Origin: Lineus longissimus
Lineage: Eukaryota > Nemertea > Pilidiophora > Heteronemertea > Lineidae
Length of the DNA stretch: 64,000 bases
NCBI RefSeq assembly: GCF_910592395.1
Contig: NC_088318.1
Span: forward strand, 6,038,756-6,102,755
Direction: 5' to 3'
Shown: one piece after another, positions 35,490-46,900 of the stretch
Layout: each line of letters starts with the position of its first letter
Numbering within the stretch: position 1 is the stretch's first letter
The notes under the pieces: model-generated
The model's input: only the letters and a program-made list of their open reading frames with translations
What the model was told of the DNA's origin: nothing
Databases searched by the model: none
Program-made: the position numbers and the translations under genes

Positions 35490-35900
35490 TGATTAAGTAC
35501 ATTTTCGGCATCTATCACCAACATTCGATTCAGCTCGATCAAACACTCGCTTACCGAGCCCATAGTAATGGGCGATAGAATATTTCTATGTCGCTATTTT
35601 AATCTCATTCATAGACGAGTCACAACAACCTTAGCGATGATTTATTTTCATTCCGCTATTGGTTATTTCGGTCATCAGGCCAGTGAGTGTTTGCTGAATA
35701 TCTTCGCTTGGATGCTGACAACACGGGCCGTCACAGTGCCATATTTGTGATCACATGATCACTCGAATTACGAGAAGATCAAGTGAATATCTGCCGCATC
35801 CCTGTCCCGGTACTCATTTCTATTGGCAAGTATAGATTAGAGAAGTGAGTTGCAGATAGGGCCGGTTAGAGTTTACATGTATGAGTGTACGATATGTTCC
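35490..35900 (+). repeat. Orphan 3' flank of a lost receptor gene
   Basis: Similar to the DNA following other receptor copies at about 38590-38870 and 46900-47130. Shared marks include CGGCATCTA, AGTAATGGGCGATAGAATAT, TCGCTATTTTAATCTCA, TGATTTATTTTCATTC and TTTCGGTCATCA. No receptor coding sequence precedes it; the SINE lies there instead. It marks the 5' limit of the array as now visible. Confidence 0.65.
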
Positions 35901-35997
35901 ATGTGTGGTTTGCCTACAGATTTATAACCGGCAAGCAGTGAATCAGTAAGTCACTAACACGGATACCAGTGGCGAGAGAACTGCAACAGCTTTTGTT

Positions 35998-36360
35998 CAT
36001 ACTGGATCCACTCACCAATAAGATGCTAAGCCCGACAATACTTGATTTGTACCACCGACTCGACGGGTAGAGTCTAAACAGCCGAACACAACAGTAGGCC
36101 TTTCGCAGCCATAAAAGGGGTGGGATATCTATTCAAGGGTTAACAACGTAATCGTCATGAACAGTCATGACTCTACAGCGGAACCTTTCATATTACAATT
36201 AAAGACTAATTGGAAGAAACGAAGACAAGATATCCCTCCCCTTTTATGGCTGCGAAAGGCCTACTATTATGCCCAGTTGTTAGGCTCTACCCATCGAGGC
36301 GGTAGTAGAAATCGGGTATTGTCGGGCTTGGGATCTTATTGGCGAGTGGACTCAGTGTCG
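35998..36360. repeat. Imperfect inverted repeat with arms of about 128 bp
   Basis: 35998-36125 matches the reverse complement of 36232-36360 (CCACTCACCAATAAGAT, AAGCCCGACAATAC, GGCCTTTCGCAGCCATAAAA, each mirrored), with scattered mismatches. The spacer is about 106 bp. It sits immediately upstream of the receptor pseudogene at 36509. Confidence 0.75.
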
Positions 36361-36508
36361 GGAATACCAGAATTTAGATATCTTTCGAAAACGAATGGAA
36401 TCTGTTTGAAAGGACGGATCGAATTCATGGTATATGGGATGATGATCATGTCTGCGAAAGCCTGAATGTTGATCATTTCTTAATCAGCTCGTCGTAAATG
36501 TGACAGCA

Positions 36509-37440
36509 ATGGACATGGCTCACCACTTAGTTTCCAAAGAATTGTCGACATCTGCGCACAAGCTGTCGGAGCAACCGGTTCTCTTCATCCAGCAACTCCT
36601 CGACTTCTCGCAAGCCTACGTCATGCTGGTCGTTCTTCTAGTCGGAATCTTCGGGAACGCGTTGTCATTCGTGATATTTTTCAGAGTGAGGAAGCAAGAA
36701 GAGGCCTGCGTCCAATATCTTAGTAGCCTATCTGTGTCTGACACTGGAGTCATTCTGATAATTGGGGTTACAGATTGGTTCGCATTTGGTCTGAATCACA
36801 TCACAAATGGAGCATATGGATTCAGCTTATTGCTTTACAATGACGCAACATGTAAATTCGTTGCCGGACTTTGGCATGTTTTGGAAGTAATATCGGCATG
36901 GATCATCATAGCCTTTTCGACAAAAGAGCCTTATACGTTGTGTGTGGTTTCCTATAAAACGGGCAAACATCCCCACATCAAAATTAAGCCAACATGTACT
37001 GACGACGTTTTTTTGGCTGGTGTGTTTAAGTATCCACCGATTTTGACTGCTCGGTAAAATACCGAGAACATCAGCAGTTTGTTTCTACCAGAGCGCAATT
37101 TTTTCTACGGCTCTATATCAGTTCGATATCACCTCGTACGCGTATGTACCTTTCATGCTAATAGTTTTTGCTAATGTTTCGATTCTCATAGCGATTTTTC
37201 TCTCAAACACTAAACATATAGGACGAAATCGAGAGAAAACACGACATGAAGGAAGACTGTGTCTTTACCGCCGGTTTCGACTCTTTACATCGTCCTACCT
37301 CTACCCTGTGCAGCCCTATTTACGTTCATCTCAGAAGCAAAATATCTTAGAAATGAGGAGTCACTATTCTTGTGGGTCTTGGTTAAGATCTTGACGCTGA
37401 TTAGTCTGTTTAATTACCGCTTCACCTTAGACAATAATTA
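36509..37440 (+). pseudogene. Rhodopsin-like receptor pseudogene 1
   Basis: The N-terminal half is well preserved: MDMAHHLVSKEL start region, TM1 with GNALSFVIFF, TM2 with LSVSDTG, the TM3 cysteine (DATCKFVAG) and the TM3/TM4 span. The reading frame then breaks: the ERAYVVWFPL box of intact copies has become scrambled after FSTKEPY and the frame stops at 37057. TM5-TM7 remnants continue in other frames (FANVSILIAIFLSNTKHIGR near 37170; LFLWVLVKILTLISLFNY near 37350). ATG 36509 is preferred because it aligns with the start of intact copies. It resembles the remnant at 46452 more than the intact group. Confidence 0.82.
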
Positions 37441-37841
37441 AATTCAATTTCTTTTTCTTCTGCGTTCGGAAATTTTGAAGAGTTGAATATTCAAATTTTA
37501 TACAAATTTGTGTGCGCGTGACCTGCTCTAAGAATAATTATTCAGTCCCTGCAAGCTTTTTTTGAAAAGGTAAAATGGGGCATTGCATTTTTGACGTTCG
37601 TTCTTTTTTGTCACTGGAGAAAAAAATTGGACGCTTGTCCTGAAAGAAAAAGTTCAATTATTGATAAAAAGCGCTGCCAATACAGCGGTAAACATTGCGG
37701 AATACTGTATAAAAACACATGAGTTATCAACCCCGGTTCCGAAAGTGTTTTTTTTGTTTGTTATCCACCCGAAATACGTCTCTAACCCGGGGTTGACATC
37801 GACGACAGCATATTTGTGTGTCTCTTTGATTGTGTTTACAT

Positions 37842-37900
37842 GCAGGTTCGATATCATCATGTGCATTCTTATACTGCCTTTTTATCGCCAATAGGTAAAG
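37842..37900 (+). pseudogene. Displaced C-terminal receptor remnant
   Basis: TTCGATATCATCATG..CTGCCTTTTTATCGCCAATAGG resembles the TM7/helix-8 end of receptor genes (LPFYRQE box), with an in-frame stop in place of the next codons. About 400 bp of unrelated AT-rich DNA separates it from pseudogene 1, so an insertion probably split that copy. Confidence 0.6.
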
Positions 37901-38589
37901 AAGATGATTTTAATAACATAGATAGGACACCAGATTTGCCCAGTTTGAAGACTGTTCAAGACCCTATCCAAACCAGCAGAGTGAAAGAGTCTGTCCAACA
38001 AACCAACAAATTGAAAGATGCGCCCATTGAATTAAAGGTCCCTTTGCTAATTATTGCTTTACGTACTGCCAGCTCCAGTTAATCAGAGTCTTTCAATGAA
38101 CTTATGTATGTGAATGGATTAATGAATATTGTGTAAATTGCATTGCTCCCACGTTACTTTATAGTACCAGTACAATTTACCTATGAACTCACTCCTAAGA
38201 TTGCGTCTATTGATTCATTGTTGTGTAATGCTTGTGTTAAAGGTGTAACTAGTGTTCTGGTTTTGAGCATACATTGTACAATAAAGCACTTCTCCAAAGG
38301 CAACCGTAGTGTTCAGTTCAGTCTGTGCATGTGCTGGTGTATTAGGCCGATACGCCAACACGGCAAACCCTCCAAAGATCTCTTCAAATATCTTGTATGT
38401 GAATGAGGTATACTCCCTATAACTAACGACTTTTACTTCGATAAGCTGCATATCCAAATAATGAGATTGAAGTCATGATTGACCCCTTTCAGGCTGTATA
38501 TTTACGTTTCATTCGTCACGTTTTCTTTGTGTATATTTGCATCATCTGTCTATTTCAAGGACTCTTTTTATAAACACTGGTGGCAAGGA

Positions 38590-38870
38590 CGCGTATGAAT
38601 ATTTTTAAGTCGCTATTTTGATCTCTACCAATTGAGACGAATCGCATCAACTTCAGCAATGATTTATTTTCATTCGGCTATTGATTCTTTCGGTCATCAT
38701 GCAAGGTGTTGGTCTGGCAGGATTCTGACAATGAAGGCAACGGCCGAATCATGATCTTCTAGTGATCTCATGTCTCGAATGACGACACGACCATCCTCTG
38801 CCGCATCCCTGTCCTATTACGGTTTCACTCCATGCTATTAGCCAAGTTGAGGATCGAGAACCCGACGAGA
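38590..38870 (+). repeat. Receptor 3' flank, second copy
   Basis: Homolog of 35570-35850 (TCGCTATTTT, GCAATGATTTATTTTCATTC, TTTCGGTCATCA, CTGCCGCATCCCTGTCC). It belongs to the unit of pseudogene 1. Confidence 0.65.
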
Positions 38871-41097
38871 GAGGCACCAAGCATGGAATGATATCATCAA
38901 CCGAGTCGTCAGCATTATCAAACCAACCTGGTACGATATGTCCCATGTTTGATAGCCTAGTGGCTGGTTGATCAATGTGAAGCCGCTGTGAGCATCAGTG
39001 CCACTGTTGTCTATACCTGTGTCCGACACTGGCGTCATTAGCGAGCTTTTCACACCGCACGGTTAGGCAGCCCACCACATTTAGCGGTGTCGCAATTGAA
39101 GCCAGTCAAGACGGATAGATCCGCTGTTGAGGGCCCTGCTTTCCATACCTACCATGTCGATTAGTCTCTAAAGGTACGTCAATTTAGTTCATTGTTTTAA
39201 ACAATTTCATGTAAAGGAACTAAATCGCCTCAGAATTATGTAACCGAAAGGTACATCTCTTAGTTCGGAAAGTTCATCACACCACACTGAATGGCTGTCA
39301 TCCTGATGTGGTCCTCAGTGCTCGTTACCCTTCATTACCGCCCACTCGTAACCTCGAATAACGAGAGCGCAAGATCTCGTTTTCCTGTGGCGTGTACGTC
39401 CACTTGATTTGAAACGGCATATACCAATATGGCCATTTTGATATTTGGAAGAAGTCGCATTAATCAAATAAGCAATTAAAAGAGCGTTTCCTGACCAAGA
39501 AACGGTTTTTGCTCGTGGGTACGCGGCGTAAATACAAAAGGTCTTAGATAGATTTACATCATGTTCGACTATGGGATTTTCATTATACTACATACCAGTA
39601 TTACATTCTTGACAAATGGTTGCCGCTCCGTTGTGACCGGGTTAAAGGCCGAGTTAACACAGAACTACATGTAGAAGTCACTATAAGTTTTCACGCGGCC
39701 CCATTTGTCAAAAAACGCGAACGACTGTTACAAAAATCGGCAAAATGATGCATTAACAGCTTCAACGACCTGAAACCCCTCAGCAAATTTAAGAATCTCT
39801 TTCAAAAGAAGTTTGATCATATTCAAACTTGGGGGAAAACCGCAGATGATTTCTGTAAGCGTTTTCAACAAACGCGAACGAAGCTTGGTAGAAGTCGGAA
39901 ATCAGATTACGACTTGTATAATGGAACATGTGCACACGTCACAAGAACACCCAAAATTATTACATGCAAACGGTCATGACGGTAGTCCCGATCATTTGAC
40001 CAATTACCTTCGAAATGTCCCGTTTCATTTAAAAAACTTGCCTTTTCACACGGATAGGAACTTCATTTCAAAAGGGAAATATGTGACCCAGCACGGCAAA
40101 ATGTGTCGCATGTCGGACAGAAGCTGAGCCTAAAAAGACACCAGGGCATAGTAGAACAAATTGATATCCTCAGATTTAACATAAGGCAGACAATAGCGAA
40201 ATGAACAACCAGTCCGTCTCAACCTGTCAAGCTGGGAGCGACATGAGACTCATTTTGCCATGCCGGTGTAGAAGTTTAAAATATCCTAGGATAGAATGCC
40301 CAGGAAACAAAGGATTCTATTATGCGCTTCAATCTCTGAGCTATTGACGGTCAGGGTCTTTATAGAACCATATTGCAGAATACAATAGGGCCGGACACTT
40401 TTTCCAAGGGGGCATTTGTTACTGTTACACCGGGTCACATATAATACCATCAACTGAATACCAAACATGAAATATGTCGAACGAAGAATATCTGTCAAAA
40501 ACGCTGAATGAACGAGAACTCACAGGTAAATTGCAAAACTGAAAAATACTCTTCTTTTCAACCCGTTCAGTTTGAAAAGGAACGCTTAACTCTTTCAGTG
40601 TCAAGATCTAAATTTTTAGGGTATTTTATTTCCTCCAGACGACACCAGCAACTCTTATGTGTTCTATATGGTTTATCTGGCCTGAGGCGTCCGAATTGAA
40701 TAATTCTTTCGACTGAGAGGGTGGGGTGGGGTGTGCCACGCCACATTTTCAATGAAAAATGCTGAAAATTGGCCAAAAATACCACTCCTTTCAAAGTTTT
40801 TAGAAAATAATCCCAAAATACCGCTATTGATTACTGCTGTTTTCTTGAAACTAGGGGTAAAGACGAAGGTTTTGAAGAATTTTGATGAGTGTATCTTATT
40901 TTTGGAGCTTTAGTGTGGTGAAAATTCCCCAAATGCCTAAATTCTGACCCCTGAAAGAGTGAATCAGCTACATTTGTGCTGGCGGAGACTATCCGACAAA
41001 CCTGTGTATGTGTGCACGTCACAAGAGCGCAACTTCTGATGACCTACATGCACATTGTACCGTCGTCATTGGTGATGGCTAACCGTGCGTGTCGAAA
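38871..41097. other. Spacer without recognisable gene
   Basis: One open frame of 104 codons (39813-40127) has no recognisable domain and is probably chance. No tRNA, repeat family or receptor similarity noted. Confidence 0.45.
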
Positions 41098-41305
41098 GGT
41101 CACTATTCTTATCATTGGGGTTACAAATTGGTTCGCTTTGAGTGGTCCGACTCACACAAAAATTGAGCACAAAGTTAGATACTTTCATTCATGCAACATG
41201 TCATTTTGTGACCGGTGTTTGGCACGATTGGGTTGGATACTTGCAGCCACAATCAGTTGCAGTCGTTGCATCGTAATTGCGGTATTCTCTAATTATGATA
41301 ATTAA
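41098..41305 (+). pseudogene. Receptor fragment, TM2-TM3 region, strongly decayed
   Basis: TCACTATTCTTATCATTGGGGTTACAAATTGGTTCGC (given here only as landmark: ATTGGGGTTACAAATTGG at about 41113) matches the TM2 end of pseudogene 1, followed by ATGCAACATGTCATTTTGTG, a decayed TM3 cysteine region, and GGTTGGATACTTGCAGCC from the TM3/TM4 segment. No other receptor parts are visible around it. Confidence 0.6.
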
Positions 41306-42232
41306 AAGCAAATTACCCATGAAGCGGGCAAGTTGAAATGGGATATACGTTGCTTTACATGGGCATACTTATTGCTTGCTATCGAAAGTACAATCTAGGC
41401 ATATCAAAGACCCATTGCTAAATATCAGACCTTCGTCCAACGGAGAGATAAGCATTATTTATTGAACAATACTTTGTTCTATGTTAAATCGAGCCAAGCA
41501 ATGACTTATTTTCTAGTTTTAACCGCGATCTTGGACAGTTTCGGAACTTTCAAGGTTGCGCACCATTACGACTCCCACTCCGACTTCAACTGGGTTTGAG
41601 GTTGACAGTCATTAAGTGAAATCTTTAACTGAATTGTTGAACGCTTTAATATTGATGAATTACCTGTATCTGCACAATCATTTTTGAAATTACAAATTGG
41701 ACCAGCCTGTGCATAAGACGGATATAATGAAGTCGCCGTCCAAGTCGTAGGCAATCAATACGACTTGGAATACGACTACATAATTTCCTCCTTATCCACA
41801 GGTCCGATCTGGATTATTAAAATTCTTGTACATGTACACGTAGTTTATCAATATGAAAACGTTCGTCACTTGATTTTAATCGAAGTTGTCACGAGATGAC
41901 AGTAATTCACTCTCAAATTTGAAGTCGGAGTGAGAGTCGTAAATGATGCGCAACCTCTCTATAGCAATGACCCGTGCCCCGCACGGAGTTTGGGGCATGG
42001 ACACATGGAGCAAAAAGCAGGCACTGCCAGTCGTCATATACTATTCAACATTTTTCAATTGGGATTGACACTGGGTGAGCGACATGACGCTACTGGTTTT
42101 CATGTCGGTATGCCATCGGCCTCAGTGTAGATTTCCTTGTAATTGATATGCCGCTGGCAGTTTTAGATCGGTAAAACTAGTCTTTACATTTTGTTTCATT
42201 CATGCAGTGACTCAGTGGTTAATGCAATAACA

Positions 42233-43219
42233 ATGAAACCGACTGACCGCATCGTTACAAAAGATATCTGGACATATAGTGACAAACCATCAGAGCAACC
42301 GCTTCAATTCATCCAGCAGCTCCTCGACCTCACTCAAGCATACGTCATGATCGTCGTTCTTCTACTGGGATTCTTCGGAAACACGTTGTCCTTTGTGATA
42401 TTTTTCCGAGTTAGGAAGCGAGTGGACGCCTGCGTCCAGTACCTCATTTGCCTTTCAGTGTCCGACACAGGGGTCATTCTTTTTCTTGGGGTACCCGATT
42501 GGCTCGCAAATCACCACATCACAAAGGGAGAATATGGATTCAACTTAATGATTTACAGTAACGCAACATGTAAATTTGTGGCTGGCGCTTTACACGTTTT
42601 TGAAGTAATATCTGCCTGGATAATTGTAGCATTTTCGATAGAAAGAGCTTACGTTGTGTGGTTTCCTCTGAAACGAGCAAACATCACACCAAAAAAGAGA
42701 CAAAACGTGTTATTGACGATTTTTTTCTGCGGTGTGTTTTCAGGTATCCCCCGATTTTGGCTGGCGGAGAAAATTCAAGGTCCACCTGAATTTTGTTTCT
42801 ATAAAACAACCCCAATTATTTCTACGATCCTGTATCAATTTGATACCTCATCATACGCTTATGCACCTTTCATCCTGATATTTTTGGCGAATACTTCCAT
42901 CCTTATTGCGATTTCTCTCTCAAAAACTAAACATCTGGGGAAAAATTCTGAGAAAAAAGGCCAGGATGGGAGACTGTTAGTGTCTTTAATGTCTGTTTCG
43001 ACCATTTATATAGTCCTTCTGTTGCCTTTCGCAGCAATTTTTACCTACATCACGGAAGCCAATGACATTGGAGAAGAACAATCACTGTTATTGGCGGTTT
43101 TAATGAAATTCCTCACACTCCTAAGTGTACCTAATTACTGCTTTAATTTCATTATTTATGGGTATACGCTGCCCTTTTATCGCCAAGAAATCAGAAAGAT
43201 ATTTGCGATTAAAAAATGA
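42233..43219 (+). CDS. Rhodopsin-like 7TM receptor, intact (array copy A)
   Basis: A 328-residue single-exon receptor. TM1 holds GFFGNTLSF (Asn50), TM2 LSVSDTG (Asp78), TM3 starts at Cys113 (ATCKFVAG), and the ionic-lock motif is IERAY (Glu137-Arg138). A partner cysteine (EFCFYKT) lies in loop 2; TM6 has LLPFAAIFTY; TM7 has NYCFNFIIYG, i.e. N-F-I-I-Y in place of NPxxY; helix 8 is LPFYRQEIRKIF. Such receptors sit in the plasma membrane and signal through G proteins; the ligand is unknown. ATG 42233 is chosen over 42191 because it aligns with other copies and follows a likely 3' splice site (TTCATGCAG at 42207). It is the most diverged intact copy, with about three residues missing in loop 1 and a short C-terminus. 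The Glu-Arg and NFIIY pattern recalls FMRFamide-receptor/SRW-like groups. Confidence 0.9.
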   Translation: MKPTDRIVTKDIWTYSDKPSEQPLQFIQQLLDLTQAYVMIVVLLLGFFGNTLSFVIFFRVRKRVDACVQYLICLSVSDTGVILFLGVPDWLANHHITKGEYGFNLMIYSNATCKFVAGALHVFEVISAWIIVAFSIERAYVVWFPLKRANITPKKRQNVLLTIFFCGVFSGIPRFWLAEKIQGPPEFCFYKTTPIISTILYQFDTSSYAYAPFILIFLANTSILIAISLSKTKHLGKNSEKKGQDGRLLVSLMSVSTIYIVLLLPFAAIFTYITEANDIGEEQSLLLAVLMKFLTLLSVPNYCFNFIIYGYTLPFYRQEIRKIFAIKK

Positions 43220-43775
43220 ATAGATATAAACATGGGAGTATTCTTCAATAACTCTAAAGTTACTAGGTATATACTCTAGTTACTTCTCTCTAAGCCCGGT
43301 CCGACAGGTTCATTAACTCTTGGCATAACCGGCCCCAATACACAATGGACTGAGCAGGGCCTTTGTGGATTGGCTGGCATTTGTCGGTTGTCGCTGGTGG
43401 TGGCAAGTTGATTGACAGTGGTGGATAATTTTTATTTTAATACGATGACTTGAAACTGATCATGGTGACCTATCCACGAGACACTATCCTGTATTGTGTG
43501 GTGGATCCATTTCTAATCAGTCCATGTGGTATTGGGCTACGGGGTGGTTCAGAAAAAATGCACAAAGCAAATTGCCAAACTCGTATGCTTGTGAGAAAAT
43601 CTTCGAAACCACCATGTACATGTACATGTAGCCGTATGGAAATACGGTTCAATGCTTCTGTCCGTATTGATTTTACAGGAAGATTAAAAAAACAATCGTT
43701 TTCATTTCAACGCTCAATGTATTATAACCACTAACACAATGCGTTTTAATTCAGAATTTAATCACAACACTGACA

Positions 43776-43856
43776 ATAGGGAGGTTTCGCAAATTCGACG
43801 GACTACGAAGTACGAACTACGAATTTCTACTTCGAATTTGCGAAACCTACCTAATA
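43776..43856. repeat. Small palindromic element, about 80 bp
   Basis: AGGTTTCGCAAATTCGA (43782-43798) and its exact reverse complement (43832-43848), with partial matching further out, enclose a loop of repeated TACGAA motifs. Probably a minimal MITE, directly before the Harbinger-like one. Confidence 0.65.
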
Positions 43857-43861
43857 GCTTA

Positions 43862-44384
43862 GGCCTAAACAAAAAATGCTGTGTTTCGGGTCACCTCAAA
43901 AATAAATTTTAGGGTAGGACGGTCGGAAGATTATTTTATTTTATTTTATTTTTTTCCTCAATATACTTTATGATTGAAATTCACACTCAAAAGTACTGTT
44001 TGTTGCTCGACGCATTTGCCGTCGTGAATTTCGAAGCCTACGCATATCCTACCTGCTTATAATCAGGCCTTTCAATTACATCTTTTGGGATATACACCTT
44101 CTAATTTTCTACCCTAATTTGGGCTCACCTGTAAGTCTTAATTTGGGCTTAAAATGATGCGTAACGCCAATTTTTGAGAAAGAGATTAAGAGAAAATACT
44201 TTAAATATAGCAGTTTAGCATTATTTGCCATAATTGCATGAAATACTACTACACAATAACTATTTTATGGCAGTATAAAATACAACCTTAAAATTCCATA
44301 ATTTTTTTTTTTAATTTTTTTTTAAATCTAGGGTCGGGGCTTTTCGGTAGGGTCGCGAAACACAGCATTTTTTTTGTTTAGGCC
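43862..44384. mobile_element. 523-bp Harbinger-like MITE with TTA target duplication
   Basis: The ends GGCCTAAACAAAAAATGCTG and the inverse (CAGCATTT..GTTTAGGCC) form terminal inverted repeats continuing with similarity into TGTTTCGSG. TTA flanks both sides (43859-43861 and 44385-44387). A 3-bp TWA duplication with GG..CC ends is the hallmark of PIF/Harbinger elements. The interior is AT-rich with TTTTATTTTA runs and codes for nothing. Confidence 0.8.
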
Positions 44385-44436
44385 TTACGGATTCGCTCGT
44401 GATACGGACACATTTCAAGTTCTTAGGCTTAGTCAA

Positions 44437-45792
44437 TCACTCAATGTCAATTTCGTGTTCAGCAATGTCCACCAATTCAAGTCCTGGCTCCTGTTCGTCC
44501 TCCTCCTCGTCCAAAGCATTCAGGGGTCCAGCGTCGATGGGTGCAGGGCGGAATGCAGCCTCAAATCCGTTTACGATAACCTGCTGATCTACAGCTTCCC
44601 AGGCTTGGCTTACAATGTTCACAACGTCTCTTAGTCCTATCCTATCGCACTGGCCGGCTTCATTCGTGTTGTCCCTCTTCCAGTTCTTCCACTGGGTTTG
44701 TGCGTGGCACTTAAAAGACTTCATGACGGCAACGTCAAGGGGCTGCACAAGAGACGTGCATCCTGCCGGAATGAATTGAAGAATGCCAGCCATCTCAGTC
44801 ACTCTCATGCCAAAGCCTTCCGTTTGATGGACACGGTATCGGTCTACAAGGAGAAGAAACTGGTCGGGCTACTGCTCAGTGACGTGCGGTTCGAAAACTT
44901 CATCGAGCCAGTGATGAACAGTTTCCTCCTTCATCCATCCCGTCGCAGAGGAGGTCACCTTGACGTTGGCAGGCAAGTCTTCTTGCAGTAAGGCATTCAG
45001 CTGACGGACAAAGCCTCTTCTTGGGAACGTAACGTGAGCATATAATTTTCCGCCAGTTGCTGTGATGCAAAGCGTGACTGTACACCCCAGTTTGGTGTTG
45101 GACCTTGATGTTCGGACGTCGATGGACTGGGCTCCCTTGGTATTTGCAGTGTACATCGGTCGGATCTCAAAAAGGAGAAACGTCTGGTCCATATTGAACA
45201 CGACTCTCATCTGGATGTTGAAACGGTCGATGGTACCAGTTGCATCATTTCGGAAGACTTCAACTCGGGCTGCAGCATCAGCAGGCAACGTCGTGGTGTT
45301 CTTGTTAGTCTTTCGCAAGGTGATCCTCTTCCGCTTCATAAAACCTTCCACCCAGCCAACGGATGCATGGAAATCATGGTACTCGGGTCTTGCTTGGACT
45401 ATGGCCTGTCTCCGGTTCTCTGGTGTCTCATTCCACCATTCATCAAATATCGTCATGGCTTTCTCTTGTATGTCCTGGATAGCAAGAGGAAGGCGGCGCT
45501 CTCGAACTTGCAGGAACCATTCATGGATACGATCTTCAACCAATGGCCAGAGACCAACCAGTCGCTCTTTCACAGTTCTGTCGCTGCCTCTGCCGTCTGC
45601 TTCTTGATCTTGTAGGTGTTGTAGATGCCACTTTCGGAGAGTTTCGACTGGAATGTTGTAGTTTGCCGCAAACTCTGTCATGGTGTTGACGGTGCCATTC
45701 AGCAGGGCTGCCTCTAGGTCTCTCAGAAAGGCGATTTTCTCGTGGACGGAATAGCTCCTCCGACGTTTTGGCAATGGTTCTTGAGGTTCCAT
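44437..45792 (-). pseudogene. Pogo/Tigger-type DDE transposase with one internal stop
   Basis: A single minus-strand frame of 451 codons broken only by TAG at 44869-44871 (codon 308). Residues 13-60 form a psq-like helix-turn-helix (YSVHEKIAFLRDLE, FAANYNIPVETLRKWH); about 75-160 is a CENP-B-type DNA-binding domain (VGWVEGFMKRKRI). The DDE_1 catalytic core follows with VFNMDQTF (Asp202), LLVDRYRVH (Asp317) and LVQPLDVAVMKSFK (Asp353), the last two 35 residues apart. All three catalytic acidic residues remain. The C-terminus is acidic (DEEEDEQEPG). An intact version would cut and paste DNA at TA sites. Only one stop suggests recent death, or a sequencing error or polymorphism. A domesticated host gene is less likely given the stop. 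Confidence 0.87.
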
Positions 45793-46451
45793 GTCGATTA
45801 TTGAAGTCTGTCTGAGGATAGGGTAGTTGGCATCGGTTTATATAGGGCCAAAACCCCCAATATAGAGATGAAGTAAAAGAAATAGACAACATTTTTGTGC
45901 CTTAATTGAACGCCATGCATCACTCATGTCACTTCTTTATTTCACTGATGACTACACTGTTTCATCACTCATGTCACCTTTTACATCGTGTCCAGAAATA
46001 AAGCACCCAGCGTTTTCTTATAAGGTACATTACACTGACAATGACTGATGTCTAGGATTAGGCCTGGCAAAGAATCACACATGTGAGAATGATCCTTTTT
46101 AAGCATAGAAATACCGAGTGTAAACAGTACAGCCTAAACATCGTTTTAGAGTAAAACAGAAAGTTAGCATGCACTTTTTTGGAATACCCTGTATAGGCGT
46201 ACGTTTTGAATCATCCAGTCAATCAAAGTGCAGATTTTATGAACCCATGGGCCTAATTGTTTGAATTCTTCCTTTGAAATAGACACGGTCTAGACCACTA
46301 AGCCATGACCATGCATGGCCATCAGTGGGCGACGTGGTGCCACTCACACATTGGTCAATCGTGTTGGATAGAGTCGAGAACCACGTGATTGTGTAGGCTG
46401 TGCCTTGCATATTCGAAACCGGGCTTAGAGAGAAGTAACTAGAGTATGTAC

Positions 46452-46900
46452 TTTGTTCCTCTAAAACGAACCAGCTCCTTTCTGCGATGCGGTACCAGTT
46501 CGACATCTCTACATACGCGTACGTTCCTTCTATGATAATACTATTTGCAATTAATTCCGTCACTGTTGCTGTTTTAGTCTCAAAAAAATTTAGGAGGAAT
46601 GTATCGACAAAATGATGGGAGATGGGAGCCAGGAGTGGAGATTATTAGTGACTTCAATGTCTGTTTCGACTCTTTACACCGTCCTACTTCTACCCTTTGC
46701 AGCCCTTTTTACGTTCATCACAGAAGCAAATGTTTTAGGAGATGGGGAGTCACTGACTATTCTTGTGAATTCTTGGTCAAGATCTAGACGCTAATTAGTG
46801 TGCTTTATTACTGCTTCAAATTCGTCATACGGTCTTACGCCCTCGTTTTATCGCCAAAGAGTTATGAAGATGTTTTTAATAACACGTTTACGTACTGATA
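46452..46900 (+). pseudogene. Receptor pseudogene 2, C-terminal half only
   Basis: Begins directly after the right inverted repeat with TTTGTTCCTCTAAAACGAACC, the loop-2/TM5 region of intact genes. Then come TACCAGTTCGACATCTC, TM5 remnants, TCAATGTCTGTTTCGAC, CTTCTACCCTTTGCAGCC (TM6), TTCATCACAGAAGC, and a decayed TM7 and helix 8 (TTTTATCGCCAAAGAG). Several frameshifts and a stop after AGATCTAGACGC. No TM1-TM4 part is present upstream. Confidence 0.8.

Larger units (their letters stand above)
43267..46451. mobile_element. Candidate DNA transposon: 34-bp inverted repeats around a pogo-type transposase
   Basis: 43267-43300 (GTATATACTCTAGTTACTTC..CCCGGT) and 46418-46451 are inverted copies with one mismatch in 34. 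They enclose the transposase pseudogene at 44437-45792 and a nested MITE at 43862-44384. Receptor-like sequence begins immediately after the right repeat (46452). A clean TA target duplication is not evident, so the assignment of these repeats to the transposase is inference. Confidence 0.5.

Noticed and set aside
45062-45607. Plus-strand open frame of 181 codons
   Set aside because: Antisense shadow of the pogo transposase.
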